Below are positions 10,553 through 22,592 of a stretch of 64,000 nucleotides of DNA, piece after piece. The notes below the pieces were generated by a model. The model searched no databases, had not been told where the DNA came from, and saw only the letters and a program-made list of their open reading frames with translations. Where the stretch lies: assembly GCA_020466095.1 (NCBI GenBank), contig CM035806.1:131450422-131514421 (forward strand), written 5' to 3'. Each line of letters begins with the position of its first letter. Position 1 is the stretch's first letter. The DNA comes from Chlorops oryzae (taxonomy: Eukaryota > Arthropoda > Insecta > Diptera > Chloropidae). Made by a program: the position numbers and the translations under genes.

Positions 10553-13500
10553 ATTCTCTCCATCATTCTTATCTGGCTTATTTTCAACATTTGCAGTTGG
10601 CGAGCTAAAAATTTTGCTATGAAATGGTAGTATATGAGCTAAACTTCTCTTTGTTTTTATAGCGCATCAACAGATTTTTTGTTGCATTTTTTGGTCCCAT
10701 TTCGGTGACTCTTTTCTGCAACGAAAGTTTTTCTAGAAGAACAATACTTAATTTATTAATGTGAAATTTATTTTTCAAGCGATGCTCGAGAAAGGCATCC
10801 ATAGCGACTATTTCTTGTTTACCCTGTAAAGCTTTGAAATTGTTAGTTAGCAGGTTAATACTTTAAGCCGACGATATGCTCTTTCAAAATGCTATTTTGA
10901 ACTTGGATTAAGTCGCCTATTTTTTACACAGCCCCACAAGAAAATTATGACCTCCGAGTTAAAAGGACAAAAATAAATTTTTTATCAGATTTTTTTCTCC
11001 ATTATTTTGAAATTCGACCTTCAAATGCCCTTGACGCAGACCTGTAGGAGTCAAACGGACTCCGGATTCGGATTCAGTGACCCAAAAAACATATAGAAAA
11101 CTTGGTTTCGTCTTTTCACTCGGAGGTCTTTTTTTTTTTTTTTTTTTTCGCGCGTCCGTTTGGAAATGCCCATATGTGCCTATGTTGAAGGTGCGAAAGA
11201 CTTTTTCAGGTTCTTTGGAATTTTTTTTCCATAAGATTGAGTTGACAAACATGCTTTTTGTTTTTATACAAACTTGGCAAACAAATCTACAAACATGACA
11301 TCAATGAAAAATATTCGTCAAGTTTTAAGATTTAAATATTGTTGGACCAATCAAAACAAAGAAAATTTTAACTGGAAAACTCATCCATGAGCTTCTCGTG
11401 CCATCTCGTAGTGCATGCAAAAACCTTTTAAGCCACTGACTTATATTGTTTTTGCAATGAACGTCTATCACGCTGTGCTATTTAAAGAGGAATGAATGTA
11501 TTGGCTTACGTGATTTTTACTCATACGCATCTTCGTTCAAGGAACCATTTTCAGCAAAAAATGAAAAAGGATGTTGGAGTAAAATGTTACTCATGGGGTT
11601 TTTGAAATGACCGGCTCAATTTATTTTTCATTTCAATGAGTTCATGTTAAAACGTTAAGTTATATAATACACATTCACATTGTCAAAAGTGTCTTTGCTT
11701 CTTCATAGTGAAGAAAACGGCCACTTGAACGAGATATTTTCTCATCGTTCGTAGATGCGATGTGATACGACTAATATTTGGTAATACGAACAATTTGAAT
11801 GCAAAAACTGTCGTATGGAAAAAGCGATGCACCAATTCCTTCTCTTGGCAGTACTCTAGATCTTGTGGAATCGTTCGCGAGGCAAGTTAAAAATGGAATG
11901 AAATTTCTATAATTTTTCCCATGAATACTACAATGGTTCTGTTAAGGATGTTTTTTTTTTTTTTTTTTTTTTTTTGTAAGTTCAATCGAGGTCTTTTTCA
12001 AGCCGATTTATATCCGTAAAAGCCACACACAATGGCGTAAAATTGCAAATAGGGGCAAAAGAAATATAGCCTCTTCAGCAAAAGCGGCATTCGAATTTCG
12101 TGATTGTTTCGCTGAATTTATGGGCTCAAAATGCCTTCTCCGTACACCACATTCGCCGTGAATTGGGTCTCATGATCGAAATTTACGTTGCTTCGTTAAA
12201 ATACATATTCATACATACTTTTATGTGCAATGGAAAAGCGGTAAAATGTGTTATTTTTTTATTTTTTTGAATTTTTTTTTTTTGTTCAACCATTTTAGAA
12301 ATCTTCATACAAAGAAAGGCTTGTTCGGTAATGGCCGACATGTCTGCAATTGTCGCCGTATGCCGTAAATTCAAGTGCGCGCGTTATTTTCCTCTATTTC
12401 TTTGAATACTTTTTAAAGTAGAAGAATGAAGTACAAAAAAAGTCGAAAAAATAAGACGAAATAATTTTCTGAACTTTACCACTTGAAAAGAAAGTAACAA
12501 CTAAAAGGTGGTCTAGCTGCAAAGTGTCTTTGAGCAGAATTTACGATTCGAAGGAAACGTGTGCATTAGCGCGCCTCAAATGCCAATCGACTAAGTACGG
12601 TCGCGTGCTTCAAGCGTTGTTATCCTGCACAAAGCATCATTCTATCATACACTCATTGCCATCGTGCACACAGTGAACTTCATGTGTGTGTGTGTGTGTG
12701 TGTGCGCGCCCGCTCGGGTGTGTTGTTTGCTTTCATAAGCAATGTCCGCTGACCACAGACCATTTTGAATAATAAAACGAAAATAGTGGCCGAGACTGTA
12801 TGTCTTGATAATGTCATGCCTTTATGTATGTTATGAAATTTGTCTTTACATGCACATATCTCATGAAATGCATGCATATATGTATAAGTACTTATGTACA
12901 GGCATTAAAACTCATTATTACAGAGACCATAAAAATATCTGCCGAAATTTCAGAACAGGCTTTTCGTATAGCAACGAAAAGCTTTTTTGTCCATGCGGAC
13001 GTAAGAGTCTTTGCCTTCGGTTCTTCGAAAAAACAAAAACCTGCATAGCTTTTCTTGGCTGATTTCGAGTGAAAAATCTGATATTGTTTTGAAAAGAATT
13101 TCTTTATTTTCAATGTAAAAGTCATTCATACGATATTGACCATTCATGCATACTTACATACAGTAATCCTCCAATGTAAGTACTCATCAGCGGGATATGC
13201 ATTTTATTGATAGAAACAAAAAAATTATAATAATGTCAGCAATGAGCAGTCAGATATTTTTGAGCAGAGCATTTTTAAATTGGGTGGCACTCATATCTGG
13301 AGAAAACCGTGTTTGCACTTGTTTATAATTTGTGCGACATTTACGCTTACATTTGAGTGTTCACATTGAAAAGTGCAAAATGCAAGGCAAACAATTGTCG
13401 AAGGCATTGTCGATGTACGTACGTTCGCGTCCTTTCGACAAATTGCAGGATCATGTGCACGCGTGACTGTTCGGTTATTTATTTTTCTTCGCTCATAGTA

Positions 13501-14301
13501 ATTTGAGACCCGTGTTCATGTATGGCCTGATATTAGAATCATTGAGTCGAATTTAAATAACATAGAGCTACAGGCAATTATATTGAGTATTTCCATAAAG
13601 AAACGTAATGTTTTTATTTATGGAAATTGGGTCAATAATCGAGCTTAACTGTAGATACAAATTGGGGCCGATTGTTTCGTTTGTCCTCCAAAGTGGAAAA
13701 CGGAGAACTGCAAAAATCATGTTTCTCCTACTGGCGATACGATCATAGAATATGCGGTTTAAGTGTGTACCTGTACGGCTTGCTAGACGATAGTTAGTCG
13801 GGTCACACACTCAAAACAATCCGAACAAATTCGGTGTGTATATGTCAGTCCTTGGTTCCTTTATTATCATTCTTTGTCGAGGTCGACTCTTCGATAGTGC
13901 TAAAGCTGGGATTCCATTATCTGCGCAAGCCAGATTGGCACAGATTTAAACAATTTCCACAATAAAATATTCAATTTTATTCAAAAGTCAATTCAATTTA
14001 AAATTTCTATAACAAACGCACTACAAGGTCTTCGATGCCGTAACGTCATACACGGCGTATGAGCAACGTATTTAGCATACGTCTAGCTAAGTATTATTTT
14101 GATTTTTCATAGACGATTATAATCTGGATGTAAATAGAGGCGGTGACCTTTCTATTGCGTGACAATTAAAAATATTATCCAATCTCGATCATGTCATTTT
14201 CCATTTTTCGCACAAGTTTCCATGCATTTCAATGCAAAATTCCATTCAAATAGATTGACGAAATAAATGAAAATTGTTCTAAATAGAAGAAAAAAAAATG
14301 T
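10553..14301. other. Long stretch without supported genes
   Basis: AT-rich, apparently unique sequence. It contains homopolymer T tracts (11131-11150, 11949-11975), a TG microsatellite (12682-12703), one lone TACCCTGTAAAG terminus at 10808, and no reading frame with conserved protein features. Short frames at 12800-13150 overlap on both strands and look random. Confidence 0.45.
12682..12703. repeat. (TG)n microsatellite
   Basis: A dinucleotide run of about 11 TG units followed by CGCGC. Confidence 0.9.
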
Positions 14302-14477
14302 TCCTTTTAAAATTTAACTTTCAACTTATAGCCTCATTATACAAAGTTTATATGATCATAAAGCTTGTCGCGAGGTCTGCGTAAGTTTATTTACACAAGT
14401 GATCGCGCGACAAGCTTTTATGATCATATAAACTTTGTATAGTGAGGCTATAAGTTGAAAGCTAAATTTTAAAAGGA
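14302..14477. mobile_element. 176-bp hairpin MITE with about 70-bp arms
   Basis: TCCTTTTAAAATTTAACTTT at 14302 and its inverse at 14477 pair nearly without break to AAGCTTGTCGCG (14361-14372) and CGCGACAAGCTT (14406-14417), leaving a loop of about 33 bases. It has no coding content. Superfamily is undetermined. Confidence 0.9.
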
Positions 14478-14799
14478 AAATTTTATTTTATTCTTTTTAG
14501 AGCATTTAAGCTTTTTTAAAAGATTTTTTTGCTTTTAATTTATTTTTTTTTAGAATGACTTCACATTATTTTTCGAGTTACTCTTAAGAAGCCCTTTCAT
14601 TTGATACCCATATTGGAGAAAGGCATTTAAAAGAACGATTCCGCCATCTTGGATGACTCGCCATATTGGATTTAGAATGACGTCCCACAGCTTATAATGT
14701 AGTGTCATTCAAATTAAACGTTTACACAAAATTTCAGCTCAATCGATTAAACATATCTACTTCAAAATTGAGTAGCAAGATTCCACCCGAACACATGTA
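14478..14799. other. Unassigned AT-rich spacer
   Basis: Contains GCCATCTTGGATGACTCGCC-type sequence (14642-14661) but no gene or element ends. Confidence 0.4.
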
Positions 14800-15138
14800 C
14801 CCAGCAATCATTTTCTGAGTGCTCCGAAATATGAGTCCGAAATGAGTCTGAAATATATGTAAAATAAGAGGCTCATATTTATGAGTCCTATATGAGTCAG
14901 AAATATGTCGAACATAAGAGCCTCATATTTATGAGTCCGAAATGAGTCAGAATATGTCGAAAACAAGAGGCTAATATTTAGGAGTCCAAAATGAGTCAGA
15001 GATATGACGAAAATATGAGGCTCATATTTATGAGTCCTATATGAATCAGAAATATGTCGAAAATACGGAAAATAAAATAAATTTCAATTTGACTTTAATC
15101 TTATAAACGAAAAGAATCCCTGACTTTCCTTTTAGCTA

Positions 15139-15204
15139 ACACGGTGTCATGGGTAAGCACATGACTTGAAAGCGAGAGTTCCGAGGTTCAAACCCCACAC
15201 AGGA
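15139..15204 (+). repeat. tRNA-like module
   Basis: GTCATGGGTAAGCAC (box-A-like) and GAGGTTCAAACCCC (box B) about 40 bp apart, with close copies at 41071-41138 (plus) and 25384-25450 (minus). It is the conserved part of elements that otherwise differ. Confidence 0.65.
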
Positions 15205-15608
15205 GAAGATATTTGAATATTCAAAAAAATATTTGAAATTATAAATACGTAAAAATCGAGAAATGTGTGTGCATAAATCAATAAATTTTTTTACAGCATA
15301 CGATTATAAATATCACTCAAAATTTTTGAGTCTTTTTAAACTCATACATATGAGTGCGATAGAATTCATAAATGTTTACTATATCCCTGTAGGAAGTTGA
15401 ACTAGTGCAGAAGTATTCCTCGACTACTTCCCAAATTAACAGTACTACTCGCTCGTAATTTCCCCGCCAATGCATTGAACTGTAAACTTTTACTCTGAGG
15501 TGCCATTCGAAAATCGACAGTCGCGTTTGAACTAGTGCAGAAGTAGAGGCAACAGGGCCAATTCAGTAAATTTGCTATACTACGTTGATAGATGGGGGAC
15601 CGGCCCAC

Positions 15609-15680
15609 GCTGTCGTAGCTCACAGCGTAGCGCGTGCACCCCGCGATTCGAAGGACCCAGGTTCAAATCCCGGGCCAAGC
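15609..15680 (+). repeat. tRNA-like module with good A and B boxes
   Basis: TGTCGTAGCTCACAGCGTAG resembles box A and AGGTTCAAATCCCGGG forms a T-arm with a near-complete stem. The copy at 41696-41767 has TAGCTCAGTGGG and GGTTCAATTCC, closer to a real tRNA. No acceptor stem closes, so it is a tRNA-derived repeat rather than a tRNA gene. Confidence 0.65.
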
Positions 15681-15891
15681 GAACGCCGATTTTTTTTTTA
15701 ATTATTAGTAAAAATTGGAATCCTAAGAGGAATAAAAAGCAAATATATAAAAAAGAAATGTTTCAAATTGGCAGGAAATGTTGAGCGAATTTGTGCGCAA
15801 AGTTGAGGTGAGACAGACATTGGTGAAGACTTGTTTTTCAATCCAATTATTTGAGTTTTTCGAAACATGCCATTCTTCCACATTTTTTCGC

Positions 15892-15959
15892 CTGCGACAG
15901 GAATCGAACTCGAGCCCTTCAGATTCCTAAGTGAATACGCTTTCACTACGCCACGGACC
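15892..15959 (-). repeat. Antisense tRNA-like module
   Basis: The minus strand reads GGTCCGTGGCGTAGTG then, about 40 bp on, GGGCTCGAGTTCGATTCC, matching modules at 42091 and 56288. It faces the module at 15609-15680. Confidence 0.65.
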
Positions 15960-16136
15960 TATCTGACTCACGCACAGCATATATATTAGATTAATGTGTG
16001 GGCGAAATTGAATTGTTGAATATGCCACAAGTTAGGTACTACTGTCCGTGTCTCTACTCGCGTACTAGTTCTTTTTCCTACACTCGAGAACTACTCGCAA
16101 GGGCCCGATTCACCCCACTCTTCCTACAGCGATGAT

Positions 16137-16968
16137 CAGGGCTGGGCACCACTACATTGAAGCTTTTGATTGTGTGTGTGCTGCCTGCGCTTTACTCTGC
16201 ACTGAGAAATTTTTTTTAGGAAATTTCAAATTTTTGAAAAAAATTAAACTTGAATGCGGCGAATAGCAGACAGGGTGGAAAACAACTTATTTCATTAGCA
16301 AAACAGAAGCTTTCTGAATTATGTTGAAAACTGAATAAGTTCGTCAAAATCAATTTCATCTCTTGAAGTCTTAATGCGCAAAAGATTTTCAAGGTGGTTA
16401 TCAGTTAACGAATTTTTGAACTTGTTTTTTACAAAAGCCATGTCAGAGAAAGCTGACTCATATGCGTACGTTGTTCCAAAAATTGAAAAAAGGTGGTATA
16501 TTTTTGATTTAAGAAACGGGTACTTATTTTCGTCAATATGACACCAAAATTCAAGGCATCGACCAAGAGGAAGCAGGGCATCTCTATGAAGCAAATTTAG
16601 TTCCATTTGAGCCTTTTCAGCTTCAAATTTAATGCTACAGAGCGAAGGATTTTTAAAAAGCTCAACTGAATCTTTAATTTTTTGAAAATCTGTGAAATAT
16701 GCATGCATTTGGCGATTAATGCGCGCCGTCTATTGAACACGTTGTTATTCGCTTCGATTTATTTTTCATTTGAACTATGCAAAGCATGCTACGATTAAAA
16801 CATTTTGCTTGCTCTCAATTTTTAGAATGTACCTAAAGCCTTTTCTGATTGGTTAGTTTTCTCTCACTGACAAATTTTTCGTTCTCTTCTCTGTCGCTGC
16901 TTTTTGTGTTGCTATAGCACACAAGTTTTTACTCTCACAGCTCCGTGGAGCTCTCATGCCCAGCCCTG
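16137..16968. mobile_element. hAT element, internally deleted, CAGGGCTGGGCA ends
   Basis: The TIRs CAGGGCTGGGCA and its inverse bound 832 bp that include a transposase C-terminal fragment. Flanks GCGATGAT and TATATGAT share only five of eight bases, so either the target duplication has decayed or the insertion was followed by rearrangement. It sits at the end of the element 15384-16132. Confidence 0.85.
16319..16708 (-). pseudogene. hAT transposase C-terminal fragment
   Basis: An open frame of 129 residues ends at 16319. It carries the hAT C-terminal dimerisation region, recognisable by YPFLKSKIYHLFSIFGTTYA, ESAFSDMAFVKNKFKNSLTD and NHLENLLRIK, close to the transposase type found in SCAND3/ZBED5/FAM200-like host genes. 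Full transposases exceed 500 residues and have an N-terminal BED finger and DDE domain; both are missing. The ATG is only the first available and not a true start. Because the frame is intact to its end, the element is younger than its surroundings. Confidence 0.85.
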
Positions 16969-17297
16969 TATATGATCGGAAAAAAGAGTCTAATATGAGT
17001 ACGGAAAGAGTCATATATGGTTCTTATATGAGCGGAAAAAAAGAGTCAGATATGAGTGCGATAAGAGTTATATATGGCTCATATTAAGAAGGAAATATGA
17101 GTCAGATATGAGAGCAGAAAGAGTCATATATGACTCCAAAATGTTCTCCTTTATTTTATGACTTCGGACTACTATAGGACGACCTTCGCAAGATGAGAAA
17201 CACGCTCTTTGAGGCTCTTAAAAGATTTCATTATGAGGGCTCCGACTCCTATAAGGATTCATATATGAGTCTTTTAGGACTCAGAATGTTTGCTGGG

Positions 17298-18058
17298 TAT
17301 ACATACATACATACATACAAGTGAAGTTAAATAAAAGCTTTTCATTATTTATTCTAGCATTTCGGAAAACGTAAGAAGAGACGAGCAAAGAGAAAACATC
17401 AGCGTCAAAATTGTTGAAAAATTCAAAAAAATCGAAAAAAGTACAAAACTTACATTGTCAATAGCAATAGAGAATTTAATAGTTTTGTGGTTTCTCGAAA
17501 CCTTGGTAAAAAGAACCACAAAAGCAATTCAGAGAGATCCATCAATCAAAATCGTATATGATTCGTGTAATTGTCCATAATCGGCCGAGCACATTAAATT
17601 GCTAGCAATTAAGTTCGACGGGAGTTCGCAAGAACTTTCGAAAATTATCCTAGAAATGCAATATTTCTGTTTGTCATTTAAATAATAGCTCACATTTTAT
17701 GATTGCCAACAATTATTTGAATACCCCCTTGAGACAATTTTATTGCGGATATCATACAACCATGTACAACCAATAAATACAATAATTTAATGTTGACTCG
17801 ATTGCTTATTAGAAATGCAGTTAGGCTGCGGGCACACCGGATCTAGCGTTTCGTTTCGTTTAAGTGTCGTTTTCATTTATAGTCCTATAAAGTAAAATCC
17901 TTGATGAGAAAAATTGACTCAATATGTTGATGTCAAATAATAAACTAGTTTACAAATAATTATTTTTGGCGTGTTCAGAAGATCTCAATGCATTTTTCCC
18001 ATGGAATTTTGCCTTCGAAACACGAAAAAATATTTTAAAAATTTTTCATGGAAGCGTT
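17298..18058. other. Unassigned spacer
   Basis: AT-rich; a CATA microsatellite at 17298-17319 and a lone GCTGCGGGCACACCGG motif at 17826 that looks like an element end without a partner. Confidence 0.4.
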
Positions 18059-18950
18059 TTTATACCAGCAACACTCTGTGTCGAGAGTATATTGCGTTTC
18101 TGTGGTTGTGTGTAACATCCAGAACCAGTCAAGATAGACCATACAAAATATATGTATATAGAAATGATCAGCGTCACCAGGAGATTTGATTTAGACATGC
18201 CCGTCCGTCTGTCCGTCCGTCTGTCTGCATACAGTTTTCTTATCGAAGGAGTTGAGCTATCTTGGTATACGTGCTCACGGCGACATGAGTTAGAACAAGT
18301 TCGAGAATGGACCAGATCGGAACATTTTTAGGGGTACCTCCAGTACTAGGGTCTGCTACGAAAACAACAAAAACTGCTCTAAAACGCGGTTTTTCAAGAT
18401 ATTTTGATGAAATTGGGAATTTGAACATGTTTAAAGGTTATTACTATGAATTCAAAAAATTGGAAAAGTGGGCGTGGCCGAATGGCGTTTTTCGAAAATT
18501 ACCTCCCACACCCGAACTTCAAATGGGACTTGTACGAAAGTTGGCACTTATGCTTCCTTTGTAGCCATAAACATCCTCCCAAAAATTTTCCTTGGTCGGT
18601 CCATTATTCAGGGTACCTCCAGTACTAGGGTCTGTCACAAAAATCTCAAAACTGCCTCAAAATCTGACTTTTTCGAAATATTTCAATGAAACTTAGAATT
18701 TGAGCGTTTTTTTATGCCTCTGATTAGAACTCAAAAAAAATGGAAATTGGGCGTGGCAAAGGGGCGGGTGTCATAAAGAAATTTAACAAAATTCGATATA
18801 TGGGTCCCCTAATGGCCTTAAAAACCTCTTGAATATTCTTGCTTAGTGGTCCTGTTTTTGGGCGTGGTTCAAAAATTATTTAAACATGTGTGTCTGTGTT
18901 GGGTATTTTATTGTCAGGCTCGCCTGACTATAACACCCTTACTTGTTTTT
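18059..18950 (+). mobile_element. Mini-me/DINE-1-like repeat copy
   Basis: It begins TTTTATACCAGCAACACTCT and ends CACCCTTACTTGTTTTT. It has a GTCC/GTCT block at 18201-18230 and GTGGGCGTGGC at 18470. The unit CCTCCAGTACTAGGGTCTG occurs twice (18337 and 18607), so the inside is partly duplicated. Short frames across it are not genes. Related copies: 4841-6500, 63476-64000, and an inverted 3' part near 41826-42760. Confidence 0.7.
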
Positions 18951-20078
18951 ATATTAATTAAAACAAAATTTTTTTTTCGGAGGTACTGCAGACTTTTTGA
19001 GCAGAACTCGACCATGCGTCGACCAATTTAAATAAATTACCACTCAAATTAAAGAAGGCTAACGCCTCTACGACTCTTTGCCACATACTTACAAGATTGG
19101 TCAAGAAACTAAGATTCTGTAGACCTGTAAACCTTAAAAAAATTTATATTTGTAGCGAAAATATATGTTTCATTTTGATTTATCGGCATCTAAAAAATTG
19201 ATCGCAAAAATATATCTTTTTTTACATTTTTGATTTACAGCTGGACCCTTACCAAACAAAGCAGTGTATTAGTTTTCAAAATCTATGGATAAATGGCGAA
19301 GTTATAATATTCTAAATGAGAGAGAAAAAGCAAAATAAGCAATTAATGTTTTAACTCTTTGTTTTAACTCTTCAAACTGTGTATGCTAAAAGCTTATTTA
19401 TACTACTTACTTCTAGACTCCTAGGGTCGTAGTCGTCAACTCGGCTTAAGAGCTTCGAAAGTATAAACTTTCAAATATATTCGTTTAGTCTTCATGCCAA
19501 TTTGGACTCATTCAAATATCTTTGCCATATTTGAATTTTTCAAGAACGTTCATGTATGTTAAAACTAATAAACGTGGTTTAAACTCTTCTGAAGACTATC
19601 TAATGAAAGTTTAAACCTTCAAAAATTTTTAACTAGATTGAAGACTTGAGCCCTAGTTTCGATATCTCAAAAAGTTATTTAAATTCATAGTAATTTTAAA
19701 CTTAACATTTTGAAGGCTTCAAAAAATTTTTTGTGAGAAATTGATTTCTCTACAAATAAGTATAATGGAACAAAATGATCTATCTGTGGCAATATGGAAT
19801 AGTAGCTTCACTTCACGTCCTTTGAGCGACCTCTAAACATCAATTTCAAAAATTGGAAATGGTGCTCAAACTTTTCGATTTACATTATCTTTCGTTTGAG
19901 AGAGGGCCGTCTTCGAAATTCAACACTTTTTTTCACCTGTGAACCGCCCTACCTTAGCCCAACTTTTTACGCTAATTTGATCGAGCTAAAGGTTTTTATG
20001 ATTATCATTCGTGTGTACCTGCTCTAGCTCGGCGACTCCAAATGGGTTAAATATCATAGTATTTTTTCGTCAACATTA
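18951..20078. other. Unassigned AT-rich sequence
   Basis: No gene supported. Short motifs such as AAACTTTCAAA recur at 19450-19740, but no element ends were found. Confidence 0.4.
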
Positions 20079-20506
20079 CCCTGCAGGTAATGAGCCGGTC
20101 AATTTCCTAAGAAGGACTGGCCTTTGACCGGTCCAAATCCTGCCGGTTAAATTATGGCAGTTCGCTCCATGGAATTCGGCTAGCCGGCGGTCGGTAATAA
20201 AGGGGTTAGTTTATGGGTAGTCTGTAAATGGCACATGCATCAACTTAGAATATAAGTATATAAGAAATTTGTTGTTTATTTTCCTCATTTGACTATCCTA
20301 AAACCAGACAAAATTACGACAATTGACCCAAAAAAAAAAACTATGCCTATGATCAGCCGTTTTGCGGACTAGTACCTCCCCTAGGACAGGCCCATGTTAA
20401 AAAGGTCAGTTGAATACATTAGAAGTGGAATTATGATGGGACTAGTACTGGTTACATGAAGGACTGACCGAAGGCTACACTTGGGTCTGTCCATATTACT
20501 GCAGGG
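20079..20506. mobile_element. 428-bp CCCTGCAGG-type TIR element
   Basis: The ends CCCTGCAGGTAATGAG and (inverse) CCCTGCAGTAATATGG lie next to TA. Arms hold repeats of ACCGGTC/AGGACTGACC type and a GCCGGC-rich centre. No tRNA-like core or coding frame. The termini resemble those of 38-1061. Confidence 0.8.
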
Positions 20507-22592
20507 TATTTGAACTTACGTTTCATAATACGCTCTCGGTAGTCATCGTCGCGTTGCAATGAAACATTCGTGCTGCCATTTAGTACGACCATTGCAGTAG
20601 CTTGTTCCATTAAGAATAATCGAATGGGGCCTAGAACAGAAAAGAGGTTAAAATATGTTTTAAAATGTAGATAATAAAAAATTATTTTATTTTTTACGAA
20701 GAATGATACACATCACTGATTAATATAAGTAAGCTGTACCATTTGACTAATCGAGAAACGGTCCGTTCAATTCACGCATTTTGAATTAAGTAACTCAATT
20801 AATTGTAAATTCTTTTCTTCTTTCACTACTCTGGATAAAATGTCACAAAAGAAACTAAAGTAAAGGAAATAAAGCAAAACTTTTTTGTAAACACAAGAAT
20901 TTATGGCACTCATATTTTCATTGCGTATAAGTAACGCATTCAGCATACGAATGCGAAGTGGCGGTGCCCTTCATTACTGGTAGTCGAGACTACATACATA
21001 AATCGTTTCTAAGCCATCATCCACGTATTTGTGATAGCCTAAGGAATTTGTCCTGCAAGTACTTTGTGGTTAGACTATTCCGCAATAGAGAAGCTCGAAG
21101 CTGTTGCTCAAGCATATTTTCGGTTTGAACCACTTTAAGCTCTTTGAGTTTATTGAACGGAAAGCTTTTTCTCGAAAGAAAATAATTCCTAGAAGCTTTT
21201 TAACACAGCCCATTGTTCACATTTTCAGTCGTATGATTAGATCTTAGTGCATTCCATTGGTCCTTAAGCTCTGCTACTCGTTATTCCGTTTAAGGTTATG
21301 TTTTTCATAAGACATAGTTCACTTAAAGGATAATATTGCAACATTATTGTGAATAAACATCCTTGAACTGTTGAATTAAGCTTTGGTTTTCCGTTTTTCT
21401 TCAATTCAAAAAAGCATTCAGTTCGGGGGGTGTTCATATTTTTGACTCCGACATGAGTCCGAAACGAGAAAAAAAAAAAAAAAATGTTGCAGAATATTTT
21501 ACTCGCCCACACCTATTCAAGGATATTGACATATTCTTATAGTTGCTAAGATAGTTGAAAATGCTATAATATCACCATGAACGGATTTATCAAAGCACTT
21601 CTTCATATTCCTATGAGCTACATGTCCGAGCATTTATGCAGATCTATGAATCACGTTCCAGTCAACAGACATTGATGGAACCCAAAAAAAAAAAAAAAAA
21701 TAAAAAAAAACCACTCAGTTTGAGTGTATTCCTTGCGTTGAAAGGCTTCTTTGAGCAAGTCAATTGCTTCGATAATTACTTACCAAAAAATCTACACTCG
21801 ATCGATGGTGTTTCGATATGTATTTATTTATTTTGTTTTCTTTCTTAATTTCGCCTATCCTTTTCCGTTGCTTTACTTAGTACTCAATTAGCGCACTAGT
21901 ATTCAACGACTGAATTAAGCTTATGCTGTAGAAATTTCTAGGGTCAAAAATGTAAGCGACCGTTGTCTCTTATAGCAACAGTTGCGGCCATTTCAATGTC
22001 ATTTATAAAATAGGCGTCAAATATGTCATGCACAGAGAGCTGAAATTATTCCCTTTTGCGTTTTATTTACATACGTTGCTTGATTATTGCGCTCAACAAA
22101 TGCATACACAATAGCAATGTAATATATGTATGTACGCGACGACTTTAACCCTAAAAAACCGAATCATCAAAAAAAAAAAAATCAGAACTGATAATCATCG
22201 TTAATAAATTATGATCAAAATACAATAATAAATGAAGAGAAAACAATTTCCCTTTTGCTGTATTGTATTATTGTATTCGGCACTCAAGCGATTTGAATAG
22301 AATCCGAAATATTGTTTCTTTAGGCGTGAACGCGTTAAATCCTGCTTGCTGCTTCACGTTAAGGTGCAGTAAATTCGCAGCGAGATATCCTGTCACGCGA
22401 TTGCCCTTTGCTTATTAAAACGTTTCATTTCACTTCCATGAAAATTGCTTGCATTACAAAACTTGACACGCTTAAAAGAATAACAAAACAAAACAAAAAA
22501 AAAAAGGAAAGAAAAACCCCGTTAAATTATTCATAAGTCAACACCGCCGGGAGCCGCCACTTTTAAAAAGACTCTAAAGAGATATTAAAATA
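20507..22592. other. No supported gene; unique AT-rich sequence
   Basis: Contains A tracts at 21470-21484 and 21685-21711, and nothing with protein-like conservation. The frames near 21264-21512 and 21636-21848 are driven by those tracts. Confidence 0.4.

Larger units (their letters stand above)
15384..16132. mobile_element. TCCCTGTAGG-type TIR element with convergent tRNA-like pair
   Basis: The left end is TCCCTGTAGGAAGTTGA and the right end TCCTACAGCGA. ACTACTCGC repeats lie near both ends. The core holds a sense module (15609-15680) and an antisense module (15892-15959). A second copy spans 41472-42832. Confidence 0.75.
14800..17297. mobile_element. 2.5-kb CCCAGCAA-type TIR element with ATGAGTC repeats and tRNA-like core
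   Basis: The ends CCCAGCAATCATTTTCTGAG and (inverse) CCCAGCAAACATTCTGAG are next to TA. Both arms are filled with variants of ATGAGTCAGAAATATG / CATATATGAGT (14830-15060 and 16980-17280). The core has a plus-strand tRNA-like module at 15139-15204. A second element (15384-16132) and a hAT fragment (16137-16968) are inserted, so the original element was about 0.9 kb. Confidence 0.85.
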
